Shown here: one piece after another, positions 35,589-45,076 of the stretch
How the letters are laid out: every line of letters begins with the position of its first letter
Numbering within the stretch: the stretch's first letter is position 1
Assembly: GCA_963736575.1 (NCBI GenBank)
Contig: CAVTPD010000001.1
Coordinates: forward strand, 1,240,001-1,304,000
Source of the DNA: CAVTPD01 sp963736575
GTDB lineage: Bacteria > Bacteroidota > Bacteroidia > Cytophagales > JAAEPT01
Length of the DNA stretch: 64,000 nt
Reading direction: 5' to 3'
Notes under the pieces: model-generated
What the model was told of the DNA's origin: nothing
Databases searched by the model: none
The model's input: only the letters and a program-made list of their open reading frames with translations
Made by a program: the position numbers and the translations under genes

Positions 35589-36938
35589 CTACCTCTTCTT
35601 TCCACTCCTTTTAGGGTTAGTAGAATTAGGTTTTTTGCCACCGCCTTTAGTGTTTTTAACAACGGTTTTTTTAGGAGCTGTAAAACGGTGTTTCTTTTCA
35701 TGAAAAGCACCACTAAAAGTAGGGTCTTTCCATTTTTTGTAAGTGTCAATCATCCGTTCAATCTCAATGATTTCCTCTTTAGGTGTTTCATCGGGTTCAA
35801 AACCTTCTGGCAGATTGGCTACAGGTATCTTTTGTTTAATTACTTTTTCAATTTCGGTCACGTAATAACGTTCGCCTTTGTTGGCAAATGAAATGGCTTG
35901 CCCCGCTTTAAAAGCTCTACCGGTTCTACCAACACGGTGTACATACTCTTCAAACTTGGTTGGGATTTCAAAAATAATTACATGGCTTACATCGGGTATA
36001 TCAATGCCACGGGCAGCCACATCGGTGGTAATTAAAATTCTAGCGACACCGTCTTTAAAATCTTGTATGGCATTAATACGGCTGTTTTGTCCTTTGTTAG
36101 AATGGATCACACGTACATCGTCCGAAACCTTCCTTCCTACAAATTTAAACACATTGTCGGCGGTAGCTTTGGTATTGGTAAAGACAATGGCTTTATGAAA
36201 CACCTCTTCGTCGGCCAATAATTCACCCAACAACCTAATTTTAGTTTTGAAATTGGCGGTGTGGTAAACTTTTTGGGTAATGGTATCTGCCGTAGAAGAT
36301 TGCGGTGCTATTTCTATTTTTTCAGGGAAATCTAAAAACTCATCCGAAAGACGGGCAACTTTATCTGGGAAGGTTGCCGAGAACAATAAGTTTTGTCTTT
36401 TAGGCGGAAGCACTTCTAAAATATTACGGATTTGTCGGGTAAAGCCCATGTCCATTAATTTATCGGCTTCATCCAACACCATGGTTTTAATCATCTTACT
36501 TTGGAAAGCACCCCGTTTGTACAATTCCAAAAAGTGAGCAGGAGTAGAGGTAATAATGTCACAGCCTTTAGCAAGCTCTTCAATTTGTGTTTTGGGTCCA
36601 ATTCCACCATAAATACAAACGGCTCTTAAGTCGGTATAAGAGGCATATTGTACAATGTTTTCGTGAATTTGCATCACCAACTCTTTAGAGGGCGAAATAA
36701 TAACCGCTCTAGGGGCCATGCCCTGTGCATATTTTAATTTCTGAAGAATAGGTACTACAAAGGCAGCCGTTTTTCCGGTCCCAGTTGGCGCAATGCCCAA
36801 AATGTCATGTCCGGCATTAATTAAGGGGATCGCTTTTTGCTGAATTAAAGTAGCTTTTTCATACCCCTTGTCTTCCAACGCGTTAATGAATTGTCGGGTT
36901 AAGCCTAATGATGCAAATTGATCTTTCTCTTCGGACAT
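35589..36938 (-). CDS. DEAD-box ATP-dependent RNA helicase
   Basis: A 449-residue helicase with intact motifs: APTGTGKT (50-57), PSKEL, TPAHFLELY, DEAD (motif II), SAT (motif III), and in the second lobe HRVGRTGRAFKAG (motif VI). The C-terminal tail is basic (KKTVVKNTKGGGKKPN), usual for RNA-binding members. It unwinds RNA duplexes, probably in ribosome assembly or mRNA decay. It is divergent from pyrC with 38 bases between start codons. Confidence 0.95.
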   Translation of the reverse strand: MSEEKDQFASLGLTRQFINALEDKGYEKATLIQQKAIPLINAGHDILGIAPTGTGKTAAFVVPILQKLKYAQGMAPRAVIISPSKELVMQIHENIVQYASYTDLRAVCIYGGIGPKTQIEELAKGCDIITSTPAHFLELYKRGAFQSKMIKTMVLDEADKLMDMGFTRQIRNILEVLPPKRQNLLFSATFPDKVARLSDEFLDFPEKIEIAPQSSTADTITQKVYHTANFKTKIRLLGELLADEEVFHKAIVFTNTKATADNVFKFVGRKVSDDVRVIHSNKGQNSRINAIQDFKDGVARILITTDVAARGIDIPDVSHVIIFEIPTKFEEYVHRVGRTGRAFKAGQAISFANKGERYYVTEIEKVIKQKIPVANLPEGFEPDETPKEEIIEIERMIDTYKKWKDPTFSGAFHEKKHRFTAPKKTVVKNTKGGGKKPNSTNPKRSGKKR

Positions 36939-36976
36939 GAGCAGAATTTTTCTATTTTTAAGGTTGGAAACTCACA

Positions 36977-38314
36977 ATGTACATGCAAAGCTACCTAATT
37001 AAGAACGCAAATATAGTAAACGAAGGAAAGGTATTTCAGTCGGACGTATTGATAGTTGATGGAAAGATTGAAAAAATTGAATCTGAAATCACTTACGCAG
37101 ACGCTATTGAGATTAATGCGGAAGACCAGTATTTGCTACCTGGGGTAATAGACGACCAAGTACATTTTAGAGAACCCGGATTAACACACAAAGCCGATAT
37201 CTTTACAGAATCTAGAGCCGCAGTTGCCGGTGGTATCACTTCCTTTATGGAAATGCCAAATACCAATCCGCAGACTTTAACGCAAGGCTTATTGGCGAAC
37301 AAATACGACGTAGCTTCAAAAGCCTCTTTGGCCAACTATTCGTTTTTTATGGGTGCTTCTAACGATAATATTGAAGAAGTTTTAAAAACCGATAAAAGTA
37401 ATGTTTGTGGTGTAAAAGTATTTATGGGGTCTTCTACCGGAAATATGTTGGTAGACAACGAAAAGACTTTAGAAAACATTTTCAGTAAAATAGATATGCT
37501 CATCGCCACGCATTGTGAAGATGAAGCAACTATTCGGAAAAATTCAGAGATCTTTAAAGAAAAGTATGGTGAGAATGTTCCTATTTCGGCCCATCCTTTA
37601 ATTAGAAGTGCCGAAGCGTGTTATATTTCTTCTTCCATGGCCGTAGAATTGGCTAAGAAATACGATACACGTTTGCATATTTTGCATATTTCTTCCGAAA
37701 AAGAAACGCATTTATTTAGAAACGATATTCCTTTAGAAAAGAAGAGAATTACCGCGGAAGCTTGTGTGCATCATTTATGGTTTAATGATTCTTTTTACGA
37801 TAAAAAAGGTACATTAATAAAGTGGAACCCAGCGGTTAAGACAAAAGAAGACCAAGATGGTATTTGGAAAGCTTTATTGGACGATAGAATTGATATTCTA
37901 GCTACCGACCATGCACCACATACTTGGGAAGAAAAACAAAACACGTATTGGAATGCGCCTTCAGGTGGCCCGTTAGTACAACATATGTTACCCGCTATTT
38001 TAGAATGTGTAGACCAAGGGAAACTTTCTATTGAAAAAGCCGTTGAGAAGATGAGTCATTCACCGGCAATTTGTTTTCAGGTGAAAGAAAGAGGGTTTAT
38101 TAGAGAAGGCTACTGGGCAGATCTAGTATTGGTGAAAAAATCTCAGTGGGAAGTTAATAAATCTAATATTTTGTATAAATGTGGTTGGTCTCCATTTGAA
38201 GAGCAACTTTTCAATAATAAAGTAACTCATACCTTTGTGTCGGGTAATTTAGCCTATAAAAATGGAGAGATTATAGAGTATGGTGCAGGGGAAAGACTAT
38301 TGTTTAACCGATAA
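36977..38314 (+). CDS. pyrC: Dihydroorotase
   Basis: A 445-residue amidohydrolase of pyrimidine synthesis (carbamoyl-aspartate to dihydroorotate). The block VIDDQVHFREPGLTHKADI is the family signature, but the first metal-ligand histidine of the usual HxH is Gln61 here (QVH, His63, Arg65). The other sites look normal: FMEMPNTNPQT, LIATHCEDE, LHILHISSEKE and the catalytic ATDHAPHTWEEK. I recall the Gln form as usual for this phylum. Start may be at 36977 or 36983 (MYMQSYLI). It is probably cotranscribed with the small gene at 38326. Confidence 0.93.
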   Translation: MYMQSYLIKNANIVNEGKVFQSDVLIVDGKIEKIESEITYADAIEINAEDQYLLPGVIDDQVHFREPGLTHKADIFTESRAAVAGGITSFMEMPNTNPQTLTQGLLANKYDVASKASLANYSFFMGASNDNIEEVLKTDKSNVCGVKVFMGSSTGNMLVDNEKTLENIFSKIDMLIATHCEDEATIRKNSEIFKEKYGENVPISAHPLIRSAEACYISSSMAVELAKKYDTRLHILHISSEKETHLFRNDIPLEKKRITAEACVHHLWFNDSFYDKKGTLIKWNPAVKTKEDQDGIWKALLDDRIDILATDHAPHTWEEKQNTYWNAPSGGPLVQHMLPAILECVDQGKLSIEKAVEKMSHSPAICFQVKERGFIREGYWADLVLVKKSQWEVNKSNILYKCGWSPFEEQLFNNKVTHTFVSGNLAYKNGEIIEYGAGERLLFNR

Positions 38315-38325
38315 CTAAAAAGCTT

Positions 38326-38688
38326 ATGAGAATTGTAAACTACTTTTTTAATTCCGTTGCAATTCTTTTGCTGTTAAGCGCAATAAATAACCCTATACAG
38401 GGTACATATTCGGGAAGTCATGAAAATGGCTCTTCATACATACTTGTTTTAGATGAAAAAGCGGAATACAGTCTAAGTATTACAGAAGAGCATCTAGAGT
38501 CGCATTTTACGGGTATGTATAAAATTGAGGCTACTAAACTTATTCTTGAAAATAAAGAAGTAACCGTAGTAGATAAAAGAGTTAAAAAACCCACTATTAG
38601 TAAAAATTCAGATGTGATCATTTTCACCATTAAAGGGGAAAACCTTTGGGATGAAAAAGAGAGAATTTGTTTAAAAAAGCAGCATTAA
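38326..38688 (+). CDS. Small exported protein of unknown function
   Basis: A 120-residue protein with an N-terminal hydrophobic segment (YFFNSVAILLLLSAINN), possibly a signal peptide or anchor. The rest is strand-rich (GTYSGSHENGSSYILVLDEK), like a small lipocalin-type or META-like beta barrel, but no family is certain. It starts 11 bases after pyrC and overlaps the end of the convergent pseudouridine synthase gene by four bases. Confidence 0.7.
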   Translation: MRIVNYFFNSVAILLLLSAINNPIQGTYSGSHENGSSYILVLDEKAEYSLSITEEHLESHFTGMYKIEATKLILENKEVTVVDKRVKKPTISKNSDVIIFTIKGENLWDEKERICLKKQH

Positions 38689-39362
38689 CCCTTTTTTCCT
38701 TTCCAATTGGTCTTTTTGTTTCTGAATTCTTTTTTGGGAGTAGGGTTGTTGTAATAAGAGTCGGGTGGTGTTTTTAAGTCACAATTTTTATAAATCCATT
38801 CTCTAGAAACTTCTAAAACCTCGCCAGATTGCATACCACTAATAGTAATATTTTGAATGCTAAAACGAATTAAGCGAAGGGTAGGGAAACCAATAGCGGC
38901 TGTCATTTTACGAACCTGTCTGTTTTTTCCTTCTTTTAACTGAAGTTTCAGCCATGTTCTAGGTTTGTAATCCCTTACAGGTGGGTTTCGTTTTGGTAAA
39001 GTGTCTTCAACAGTAGCCGATAATAATTCTGCTTTTGCCGGAAGCGTTTTATATATCTGTCCTTTTAAGTTAATACTAACACCTTTTTCTAGTTCTTTGG
39101 CTTTCTCAGAATCTAATTCGCCTTCAACCTGTACAAAGTATTTTTTAGAATGCTCAAATTTTGGCTCCATTAATCTAGATTTCAAAAAACCATCATTGGT
39201 AAAGATTAGCAAACCCTCACTATCGGTATCTAAACGCCCAACCGAATAAACATCTTTGGGGAAATTGTACAAGTCTTTAAGTGTTTGGTGATTACCCTCT
39301 GGGGTAAACTGTGAAATCATACCAAACGGTTTGTAAACAATAAAATAGTGAAATTCAGCCAA
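38685..39362 (-). CDS. rluE: rRNA pseudouridine synthase, RsuA/RluE family
   Basis: A 225-residue enzyme that turns uridine into pseudouridine in 23S rRNA (by homology U2457 for RluE). The catalytic motif GRLDTDSEGLLIFTNDG places the nucleophile at Asp45. FIVYKPFGMISQFTPEGNHQ at the start is RluE-like, and KLQLKEGKNRQVRKMTAAIG is the family's RNA-binding block. There is no S4 domain, as in RluE. The tail (TPKKEFRNKKTNWKGKKG) is basic. It is a single gene. Confidence 0.92.
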   Translation of the reverse strand: MAEFHYFIVYKPFGMISQFTPEGNHQTLKDLYNFPKDVYSVGRLDTDSEGLLIFTNDGFLKSRLMEPKFEHSKKYFVQVEGELDSEKAKELEKGVSINLKGQIYKTLPAKAELLSATVEDTLPKRNPPVRDYKPRTWLKLQLKEGKNRQVRKMTAAIGFPTLRLIRFSIQNITISGMQSGEVLEVSREWIYKNCDLKTPPDSYYNNPTPKKEFRNKKTNWKGKKG

Positions 39363-39414
39363 AGGAATAAATAGATTAGAAGTGTGAAATATTTACACAA
39401 ATTAAATTATTTGT

Positions 39415-39445
39415 TTTGAGAAATTCACAATAAATCTTATGTTTG
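39415..39445 (+). promoter_or_regulatory. Promoter of the tRNA-His gene
   Basis: TTTG at 39415-39418 (-33) and TATGTTTG at 39438-39445 (-7) are separated by 19 bases, a full match to the Bacteroidota sigma factor consensus. Transcription should start near 39452, a few bases before the tRNA. Confidence 0.85.
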
Positions 39446-39458
39446 CACTTCCAAAAAC

Positions 39459-39533
39459 GGTGGCCATAGTTCAGTTGGTTAGAATGTTGGTTTGTGGTTC
39501 CAAAGGTCGTGGGTTCGAATCCCATTGGCCACC
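39459..39533 (+). tRNA. tRNA-His (anticodon GTG)
   Basis: The cloverleaf folds with acceptor GTGGCCA/TGGCCAC, the T-loop block gtgggttcgaatcccat and the anticodon loop tttGTGgtt. An extra G at 39459 (the G-1 of histidine tRNAs) faces the discriminator C at 39533. The CCA end is not encoded. A promoter lies just upstream and a terminator just downstream, so it is transcribed alone. Confidence 0.95.
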
Positions 39534-39540
39534 CTTGGTA

Positions 39541-39570
39541 AAACCTCTTCAGAAATGAAGAGGTTTTTTT
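39541..39570 (+). terminator. Rho-independent terminator of tRNA-His
   Basis: AAACCTCTTC (39541-39550) pairs with GAAGAGGTTT (39557-39566) and runs into T residues. Confidence 0.88.
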
Positions 39571-39689
39571 GTTTTTAGTCGAAGATTATTCGCTACTCAA
39601 TCGATCTTACGGTAATGTTTTTTAGGTTTGGTTGAAAAATACCTACTTAAATACTTATTTTTAATCCTATCGAAAATCATCTTGATATT

Positions 39690-41048
39690 ATGAGAATTCA
39701 ATTATCATTAATTTTGTTAATTATAAGTTTTTCAATTTTTGCCCAAAAAACCTATCAGCGTTCTTTTGGTGAAGCTTCAGATGACAATGCGTATGATTTA
39801 GTGCTAGAAGAAACTGGTAATATTGTTATTGCTGGTGTAAGCAACAGTTTTACCACCACAAAGTCGGGGTATTTAAATAAAGTTGACACCGTAGGTAAAC
39901 TAGTTTGGTCTAAGGTTTTTAGTGCCGAACAAAATGTAATCTTCAGGGTAGTTAAACAAGCCAGAACAGGCGGGTTTATAATTGCTGGTAACACCAATGC
40001 TTTTGGTGCAGGCAGAAAAGACGCTTTGTTAGTAAAAACAGATGTAGACGGCAATTTAGAGTGGTCCAAAACATACGGTGGTGAATTTCATGACTATGGT
40101 TTTGATGTTGAAAGTACTTTAGATGGAGGTTATATTTTGGTAGGTGAAACCAATAGTTTTGGCGTTTCTGGTTCAGATGTGTTATTAGTTAAAGTAGACC
40201 CTAATGGTGATGTAGAATGGTCTAAAGCTTATGGGGGTGCTAATGTAGAGTTTTCATCCGGTATTATAGAGCTGTTAGACGGTTACGTGTTTTCAAGTGA
40301 AACCAACACTCATGGGGCAGGTTCTTGGGATGTAGCGTTAACTAAAATAGATAAAAACGGGGATGTTTTGTGGTATTCTGTTTTTGGTGGTGCTAAAGAT
40401 GATTTTTGCTACTCTATAGATGTAGATACTAGAAATTTAGATGTTTACATGACGGGCTCTAGCTCTAGCTTCGGAATGGGAGGTAGAGATATGTATGTCT
40501 TTCAGGTAAATAAAAAAGGGGATTTAGTAAATGCTAAATCTATTGGTGAAGGTTACGATGAACAAGGCCATATTATTAAAGTAATGGCAGATGGAGGCGT
40601 TGCTATAGCCGGTTTTACAAATAGTTTTAATGGGCATTTAAATTCCGAAGATCTTTTCTTAGTTCGGTTTTCACATGGTTTACACTTAAAATGGTCTAAA
40701 ATAATGGGCGGTGTTTTTGGAGATTATGCATTAGGTATGCAAGTAGATTCTTTAGGTAATTTTTACATAGCCGGTGAAACCTATAGTTACAATGGAAGGA
40801 GCGATAAAGATGCTTATTTAGTTAAAATGGAAGATGATCCTAGAGCTTCTAGTTGTGAACAAATTAGAGTGCAAGCAACCCCTCTTCGTATTACAGAAGA
40901 AGTTGAAGTAAATAAATACCAACCGGGCGTGCGTGATATAGAGCCTATAGTTTCTAAAGCCGATTTAGTGGTAGAGCAAGTACTTACCTTAGAAACCATT
41001 ATTTGTACCGACAACAACACCTTAATAGATAGCGATAGACGGAAATAA
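39690..41048 (+). CDS. Secreted beta-propeller repeat protein
   Basis: A 452-residue protein with a signal peptide (MRIQLSLILLIISFSIFAQ). It is made of about seven repeats of some 50-55 residues, seen as GGYILVGETNSFGVSGSDVL, WSKTYGGEFHDYGFDV, WSKAYGGANVEF and similar, the pattern of a bladed propeller. The last 70 residues do not fit the repeat and show no T9SS sorting domain. Function unknown; a binding or scaffold role is likely. It is convergent with priA, three bases apart. Confidence 0.82.
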   Translation: MRIQLSLILLIISFSIFAQKTYQRSFGEASDDNAYDLVLEETGNIVIAGVSNSFTTTKSGYLNKVDTVGKLVWSKVFSAEQNVIFRVVKQARTGGFIIAGNTNAFGAGRKDALLVKTDVDGNLEWSKTYGGEFHDYGFDVESTLDGGYILVGETNSFGVSGSDVLLVKVDPNGDVEWSKAYGGANVEFSSGIIELLDGYVFSSETNTHGAGSWDVALTKIDKNGDVLWYSVFGGAKDDFCYSIDVDTRNLDVYMTGSSSSFGMGGRDMYVFQVNKKGDLVNAKSIGEGYDEQGHIIKVMADGGVAIAGFTNSFNGHLNSEDLFLVRFSHGLHLKWSKIMGGVFGDYALGMQVDSLGNFYIAGETYSYNGRSDKDAYLVKMEDDPRASSCEQIRVQATPLRITEEVEVNKYQPGVRDIEPIVSKADLVVEQVLTLETIICTDNNTLIDSDRRK

Positions 41049-41050
41049 TA

Positions 41051-43534
41051 TTACCTAGGATCTACGTCTATTATCACTTGAGTTGGATTATTTAATTTGT
41101 CTAATTTTAAGGCTTGTACAGATCGTTTTATAATCGATTTGTTTCTAGATAAATTTGTGTGAGGAATTTTTATAAAAATCTCATTTAGATACAAGTTCTT
41201 AATACGGTTAATTAAACCCTCTTGTGGTCCTATAATTTCGGAAGAAAATAAATTAGTTAATAAAATGTTCTTTAGTTTTTCTGCCGAACGAGCACTTTTA
41301 TACTTGTCTTTGTCTTTAATAATTATTTTAACCAAGCGAAGAAAAGGAGGGTACTTATACTCTTCTCGGTCTTGTAGTATTTCTTGGTATAAACCATCTA
41401 AATTATTGTTTTTTAAAAATGAAAATAATGGATGTTCTGGGTGATTGGTTTCAATAATAACCTTTCCTTTTTTATTTTTTCTACCGGCTCTTCCAGAAAC
41501 TTGTGTTAATAATTGAAACATATATTCATAAGACCTAAAGTCGGGGTAATGCAATTGACGGTCAATGTCCTTTACAACTACTAAAGAAACATTATCAAAA
41601 TCTAGTCCTTTAGTAACCATTTGGGTACCTACCAATATAGAAGTCTCTTTTCTAGAAAAACGGTTAATAATATGCTCGTGACCAAATTTATTCCTAGTGG
41701 TATCATAGTCCATTCGGTCTATGTTTACATTGGGGAATAATATTTTAAGTTCTTCTTCTATTTTTTCTGTTCCCGAACCAACTGTTTTTAAGTCTTTAGA
41801 AGAGCATTCGGTACACTCGGTCTTTAATTTTTCGGTATGGCCACAATAATGACATTTTAAATAGTCCTTATAAAAATGGTAGGTAAGACTAACATTACAC
41901 TGTGGGCAATAAGGAATATGTCCGCAGGTATGGCATTCAATAAAAGGAGAAAAACCTCTGCGGTTCTGAAAGACAATAACTTGTTCCTTATTATCTAATG
42001 CGGTTTGTATAGAAGTAGGCATCATTTCAGAAAAAGGTTCTTCTGTATGTTTAAACCGGGAACCTCTTAACAGTATTTCTGGTAATTCTAAGCCTGAAAA
42101 ACGTTCGTTTAACTGAATATAACCCCATTTACCTGTTATTGCGTTTTGGTAACTTTCTATAGAAGGTGTAGCGGTACCTAATAAACATACAGCATCGTGT
42201 GTGTGCGCAAGATATACTGCTGCATCACGGGCGCTATACCTGGGGTTAGGCTCAAATTGTTTGTAAGAACTATCGTGCTCTTCGTCTACAACAATAAGTC
42301 CTAAGTTTTCAAATGGTAAGAAAATTGAAGATCTAGTACCAACTACAAATTTAAGCTCTTGGTTGGATAGGTGTTTCCATACTTCAACCCGTTCATTGTC
42401 TGAATACTTGCTGTGGTAAACCGAAAACGTATTTCCAAAAATCTTTCTTAAACGGTCTACTATTTGTCCAGAAAGTGCAATTTCCGGTAATAAGTAAAGC
42501 ACCTGTTTGCCTTGTTCTATTGTTTCTTTTATTAGCTGAAAATAGAGTTCAGATTTTCCGCTGCCTGTTACACCTTTCAGTAAAATAGTCTTCTTACCTT
42601 GTTGAATGTTGTTTTTTATTTCGGAAAAAGCAATATTCTGTTTAACAGAAAGTGGGGCAGGATTTATCTTTTCGCTGGAGTATTTACTTAAAGGATTTCT
42701 CACTTCTAGCGATTCAAAAATTTCTAATATGCCATTTTTTGCTAGTGTATTAATAGAAGAAACTGAAAATCCTTTATCCAATAAATTAGATTTTTCTAAG
42801 CCTAATTTATTTTGTTCGAAACCATTAAATAAATTTAGATTTTGTAGCAAATAGAGGAGTACTTCTTGCTGTTTTTGCTTTTTATCTAAGCCATTTATTA
42901 CTTCTTCTAAAGACTTTATACTGTTGTAAGTGTCAGAGAAACGTACTTTAGAAACCTTTTTTGGCACAAAACGCTCTTTCATATCTTGTATAAAAAGCAC
43001 AATGTCTTTTTGTGCAAGCGAAGAAACGTGTTTTATAACCGATTTAGAAAACTGTTTTTCTACTTCTTCAAGGCTTAAAACATCTTTATGCTGAAGGAAA
43101 ACAAGAACATCAATTTCAATTTCTGTTAAGTCTTCTGTTTCACCATTAAAGTAGGGGTTAAGCTGAAGGTAGGTTGTAGAGTCTATTCTAAAGCCAGCGG
43201 GTAATGCCGCTTTAATTATTTCACCTTCGGTACATAAGTAATAGTTGGCCAACCACTGGTAAAAGGTTAAGTTTTTATCTAGTAGTATTGGCCTATTGTC
43301 TGGTATGTCTAATAGAGGTTTTATTTTATCATAATCTAAATCCGTAGTTTCAGAAATAGAGGTAATAATTCCTGTATGTATTTTGTTTTTACCGAAGGGG
43401 ACTACAGCACGTTTGCCTATTTTACATTTTTCTACAAGGTTTTGTGGTATAGAATACGTGAATTTCCCATCTAAAGAAATAGGTAAAATTACTTGGGCAA
43501 ATAATAAGTTCTGCTGAAATAATACTTCGGACAT
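41051..43534 (-). CDS. priA: Primosomal protein N' (replication restart helicase PriA)
   Basis: An 827-residue DNA helicase that restarts stalled forks. The N-terminal DNA-binding domain begins AQVILPISLDGKFTYSIP. Helicase motifs are intact: GVTGSGKSELYFQLI (Walker A), VVDEEHDSSYKQFEPNPRYS (DEEH), LLGTATPSIES. The zinc cysteines lie in ECHTCGHIPYCPQCNVSL and LKCHYCGHTEKLKTECTEC. The last part has QVSGRAGRKNKKGKVIIET. Length is normal for Bacteroidota. It is a single gene. Confidence 0.97.
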   Translation of the reverse strand: MSEVLFQQNLLFAQVILPISLDGKFTYSIPQNLVEKCKIGKRAVVPFGKNKIHTGIITSISETTDLDYDKIKPLLDIPDNRPILLDKNLTFYQWLANYYLCTEGEIIKAALPAGFRIDSTTYLQLNPYFNGETEDLTEIEIDVLVFLQHKDVLSLEEVEKQFSKSVIKHVSSLAQKDIVLFIQDMKERFVPKKVSKVRFSDTYNSIKSLEEVINGLDKKQKQQEVLLYLLQNLNLFNGFEQNKLGLEKSNLLDKGFSVSSINTLAKNGILEIFESLEVRNPLSKYSSEKINPAPLSVKQNIAFSEIKNNIQQGKKTILLKGVTGSGKSELYFQLIKETIEQGKQVLYLLPEIALSGQIVDRLRKIFGNTFSVYHSKYSDNERVEVWKHLSNQELKFVVGTRSSIFLPFENLGLIVVDEEHDSSYKQFEPNPRYSARDAAVYLAHTHDAVCLLGTATPSIESYQNAITGKWGYIQLNERFSGLELPEILLRGSRFKHTEEPFSEMMPTSIQTALDNKEQVIVFQNRRGFSPFIECHTCGHIPYCPQCNVSLTYHFYKDYLKCHYCGHTEKLKTECTECSSKDLKTVGSGTEKIEEELKILFPNVNIDRMDYDTTRNKFGHEHIINRFSRKETSILVGTQMVTKGLDFDNVSLVVVKDIDRQLHYPDFRSYEYMFQLLTQVSGRAGRKNKKGKVIIETNHPEHPLFSFLKNNNLDGLYQEILQDREEYKYPPFLRLVKIIIKDKDKYKSARSAEKLKNILLTNLFSSEIIGPQEGLINRIKNLYLNEIFIKIPHTNLSRNKSIIKRSVQALKLDKLNNPTQVIIDVDPR

Positions 43535-43589
43535 ATACTACGAAGATACTACGTAGAACGGGTAAGAAAAATGGAAGCGGTAAAAATAA

Positions 43590-43616
43590 AAAAGCCCTTC
43601 ACAAAGAAGGGCTTTT
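43590..43616. terminator. Bidirectional-looking terminator between priA and the porin gene
   Basis: AAAAGCCCTTC pairs with GAAGGGCTTTT around acaaa. On the minus strand it lies 29 bases after the porin stop codon and is flanked by T residues. Confidence 0.85.
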
Positions 43617-43644
43617 CATTAGTATTATGAGAAATTGTTTATTC

Positions 43645-44817
43645 TTAGAAAGAGTAAACAGCAGCTAAAGCTACAGACATTAATGTGTTAGTACCTTCTG
43701 TTCCACCATTTTTAGTCCAGTATCCAGAACCGTCTGGAGCACCGTCTACCTCAGCAGCCATGTCCATTCTAATTTCTGGTATTAAAGTAAGGTCTCCTAA
43801 GAAGATATTACCAGATAATGTAAGGTCAACAATGCTACCATTACCATCAGCATCTAGGTTTGTTACACCTAAGTAACCGTTTGTAACAGAAAGATATTCA
43901 CCTCTAAATCCAAGAGAAGCCATATCAGACATTGCATACTGTAAGTATAATGCAGCTCCAGAGAAACTACCATTGTCAGAAGCATCAGCATCTGGGTTGA
44001 ACATTTTAGTAGTTGCGTTTACACCTAAGTAAAATGCATCAGATAAATCCCATCCAGTAGTTAAATCTAATTGTAATACGGTACCTGGCTCAGCTTCAGC
44101 TGTTGTTCCTTGGTTGTGACCATAAATCACATTTAACCATGCACCACCCGCTTCAGGTGTAAATCCTATTTGACCACCTAAATAAACATCAGTTTGGATG
44201 TTTTGCTCGTAAACATCAGTCGGGTTCATTACTGCTAACATAAGTGACCATTCGTCAGAAACTGCATAGTCTGCTTTTAAACCGGTATGTGAGAATGGTC
44301 CGTAAGAGAACATATAAGAGGTAGAATAGTTAAAGTTACCTGCTGGTGAAATTACTTCGTATCCTAAGAATGTGTTAAAGTTACCTAGTGTTAACGTTAA
44401 CTTATCTGATACATTCCAGTAAGCATACAACTGGTTTACTACATCACCTGTGGAGTTATTTCCTGCAGGTGTGATTACACCATTAGATCCAAAAACGGCA
44501 TCCGCACCTCTAGGTCCAAATACTAAGTCTGCTACGAAACCTGTCTTTTCACCAGATTTTTCTAAAATAACGTTGGCCATACCAATTGAGAATCCTTCTC
44601 CATCTGCGAAAGATGTTCCTGGTGCTTGTTGTTGGTCACCTACAAGTACTGTTCTGTAATATGTGTCAATGGAACCCGAAATTGAAAGTTCCCCTGAAGA
44701 CGTTTCTTCTTCTACTACTGTTTCTTCAACAACAGCTACTTCTTCTGCTTCCTGAGCAAAAACGTTCATGCTGCAAAATGCCATTCCGGCAACAAGAGTA
44801 AGAAATCTTTTTTTCAT
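43645..44817 (-). CDS. Outer-membrane beta-barrel porin (bbp2-like)
   Basis: A 390-residue outer-membrane protein. A signal peptide (residues 1-21, ending VFAQ) is followed by an acidic linker and a barrel of alternating strands, closing with VALAAVYSF and a terminal Phe. GSIDTYYRTVLVG, MANVILEKSGEKTGFVADLV and YAYWNVSDKLTLTLGNFNTF match the beta-barrel porin-2 family of Bacteroidota. It probably lets small solutes pass. Its promoter (44887-44916) carries the TTACGTA motif also found upstream of glnA, hinting at nitrogen-linked control. It is divergent from the gene at 45077. Confidence 0.88.
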   Translation of the reverse strand: MKKRFLTLVAGMAFCSMNVFAQEAEEVAVVEETVVEEETSSGELSISGSIDTYYRTVLVGDQQQAPGTSFADGEGFSIGMANVILEKSGEKTGFVADLVFGPRGADAVFGSNGVITPAGNNSTGDVVNQLYAYWNVSDKLTLTLGNFNTFLGYEVISPAGNFNYSTSYMFSYGPFSHTGLKADYAVSDEWSLMLAVMNPTDVYEQNIQTDVYLGGQIGFTPEAGGAWLNVIYGHNQGTTAEAEPGTVLQLDLTTGWDLSDAFYLGVNATTKMFNPDADASDNGSFSGAALYLQYAMSDMASLGFRGEYLSVTNGYLGVTNLDADGNGSIVDLTLSGNIFLGDLTLIPEIRMDMAAEVDGAPDGSGYWTKNGGTEGTNTLMSVALAAVYSF

Positions 44818-44886
44818 AAAATTAGGTTTTGGTTTTTACTAGTTTAACTACGTTGTAACCCGTATGTTTTGGTTTGATTACTGAGG

Positions 44887-44916
44887 CAAGTTACGTACGA
44901 AAATCATTATTCCAAA
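44887..44916 (-). promoter_or_regulatory. Promoter of the porin gene with TTACGTA motif
   Basis: On the minus strand TTTG (44916-44913) and TAACTTG (44893-44887) are 19 bases apart. The -7 box overlaps TACGTAA (plus-strand TTACGTA, 44891-44897). A second TACGTAA lies at 44934-44940 and a TACGTA at 44988-44993. The 5' leader to the ATG at 44817 is about 60 bases. Confidence 0.65.
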
Positions 44917-45014
44917 CTTTTTTGTAAAAATAATACGTAAAATTACTTAAAAACATGCCTAAGTAGTTGTCCGTAAGGATTTAGTACTACGTATATGTAA
45001 TAGGTTACCTTTTT

Positions 45015-45047
45015 CTTGGAAAGGATATTTAATAATACATAACTTTA
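45015..45047 (+). promoter_or_regulatory. Possible promoter of the gene at 45077
   Basis: CTTG (45015-45018) and TAACTTTA (45040-45047) are 21 bases apart; each has one mismatch to the TTTG / TAnnTTTG consensus. The -7 box is 30 bases before the ATG. Confidence 0.4.
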
Positions 45048-45076
45048 CCCATGCTTTCTGACAATTAATATTTACC

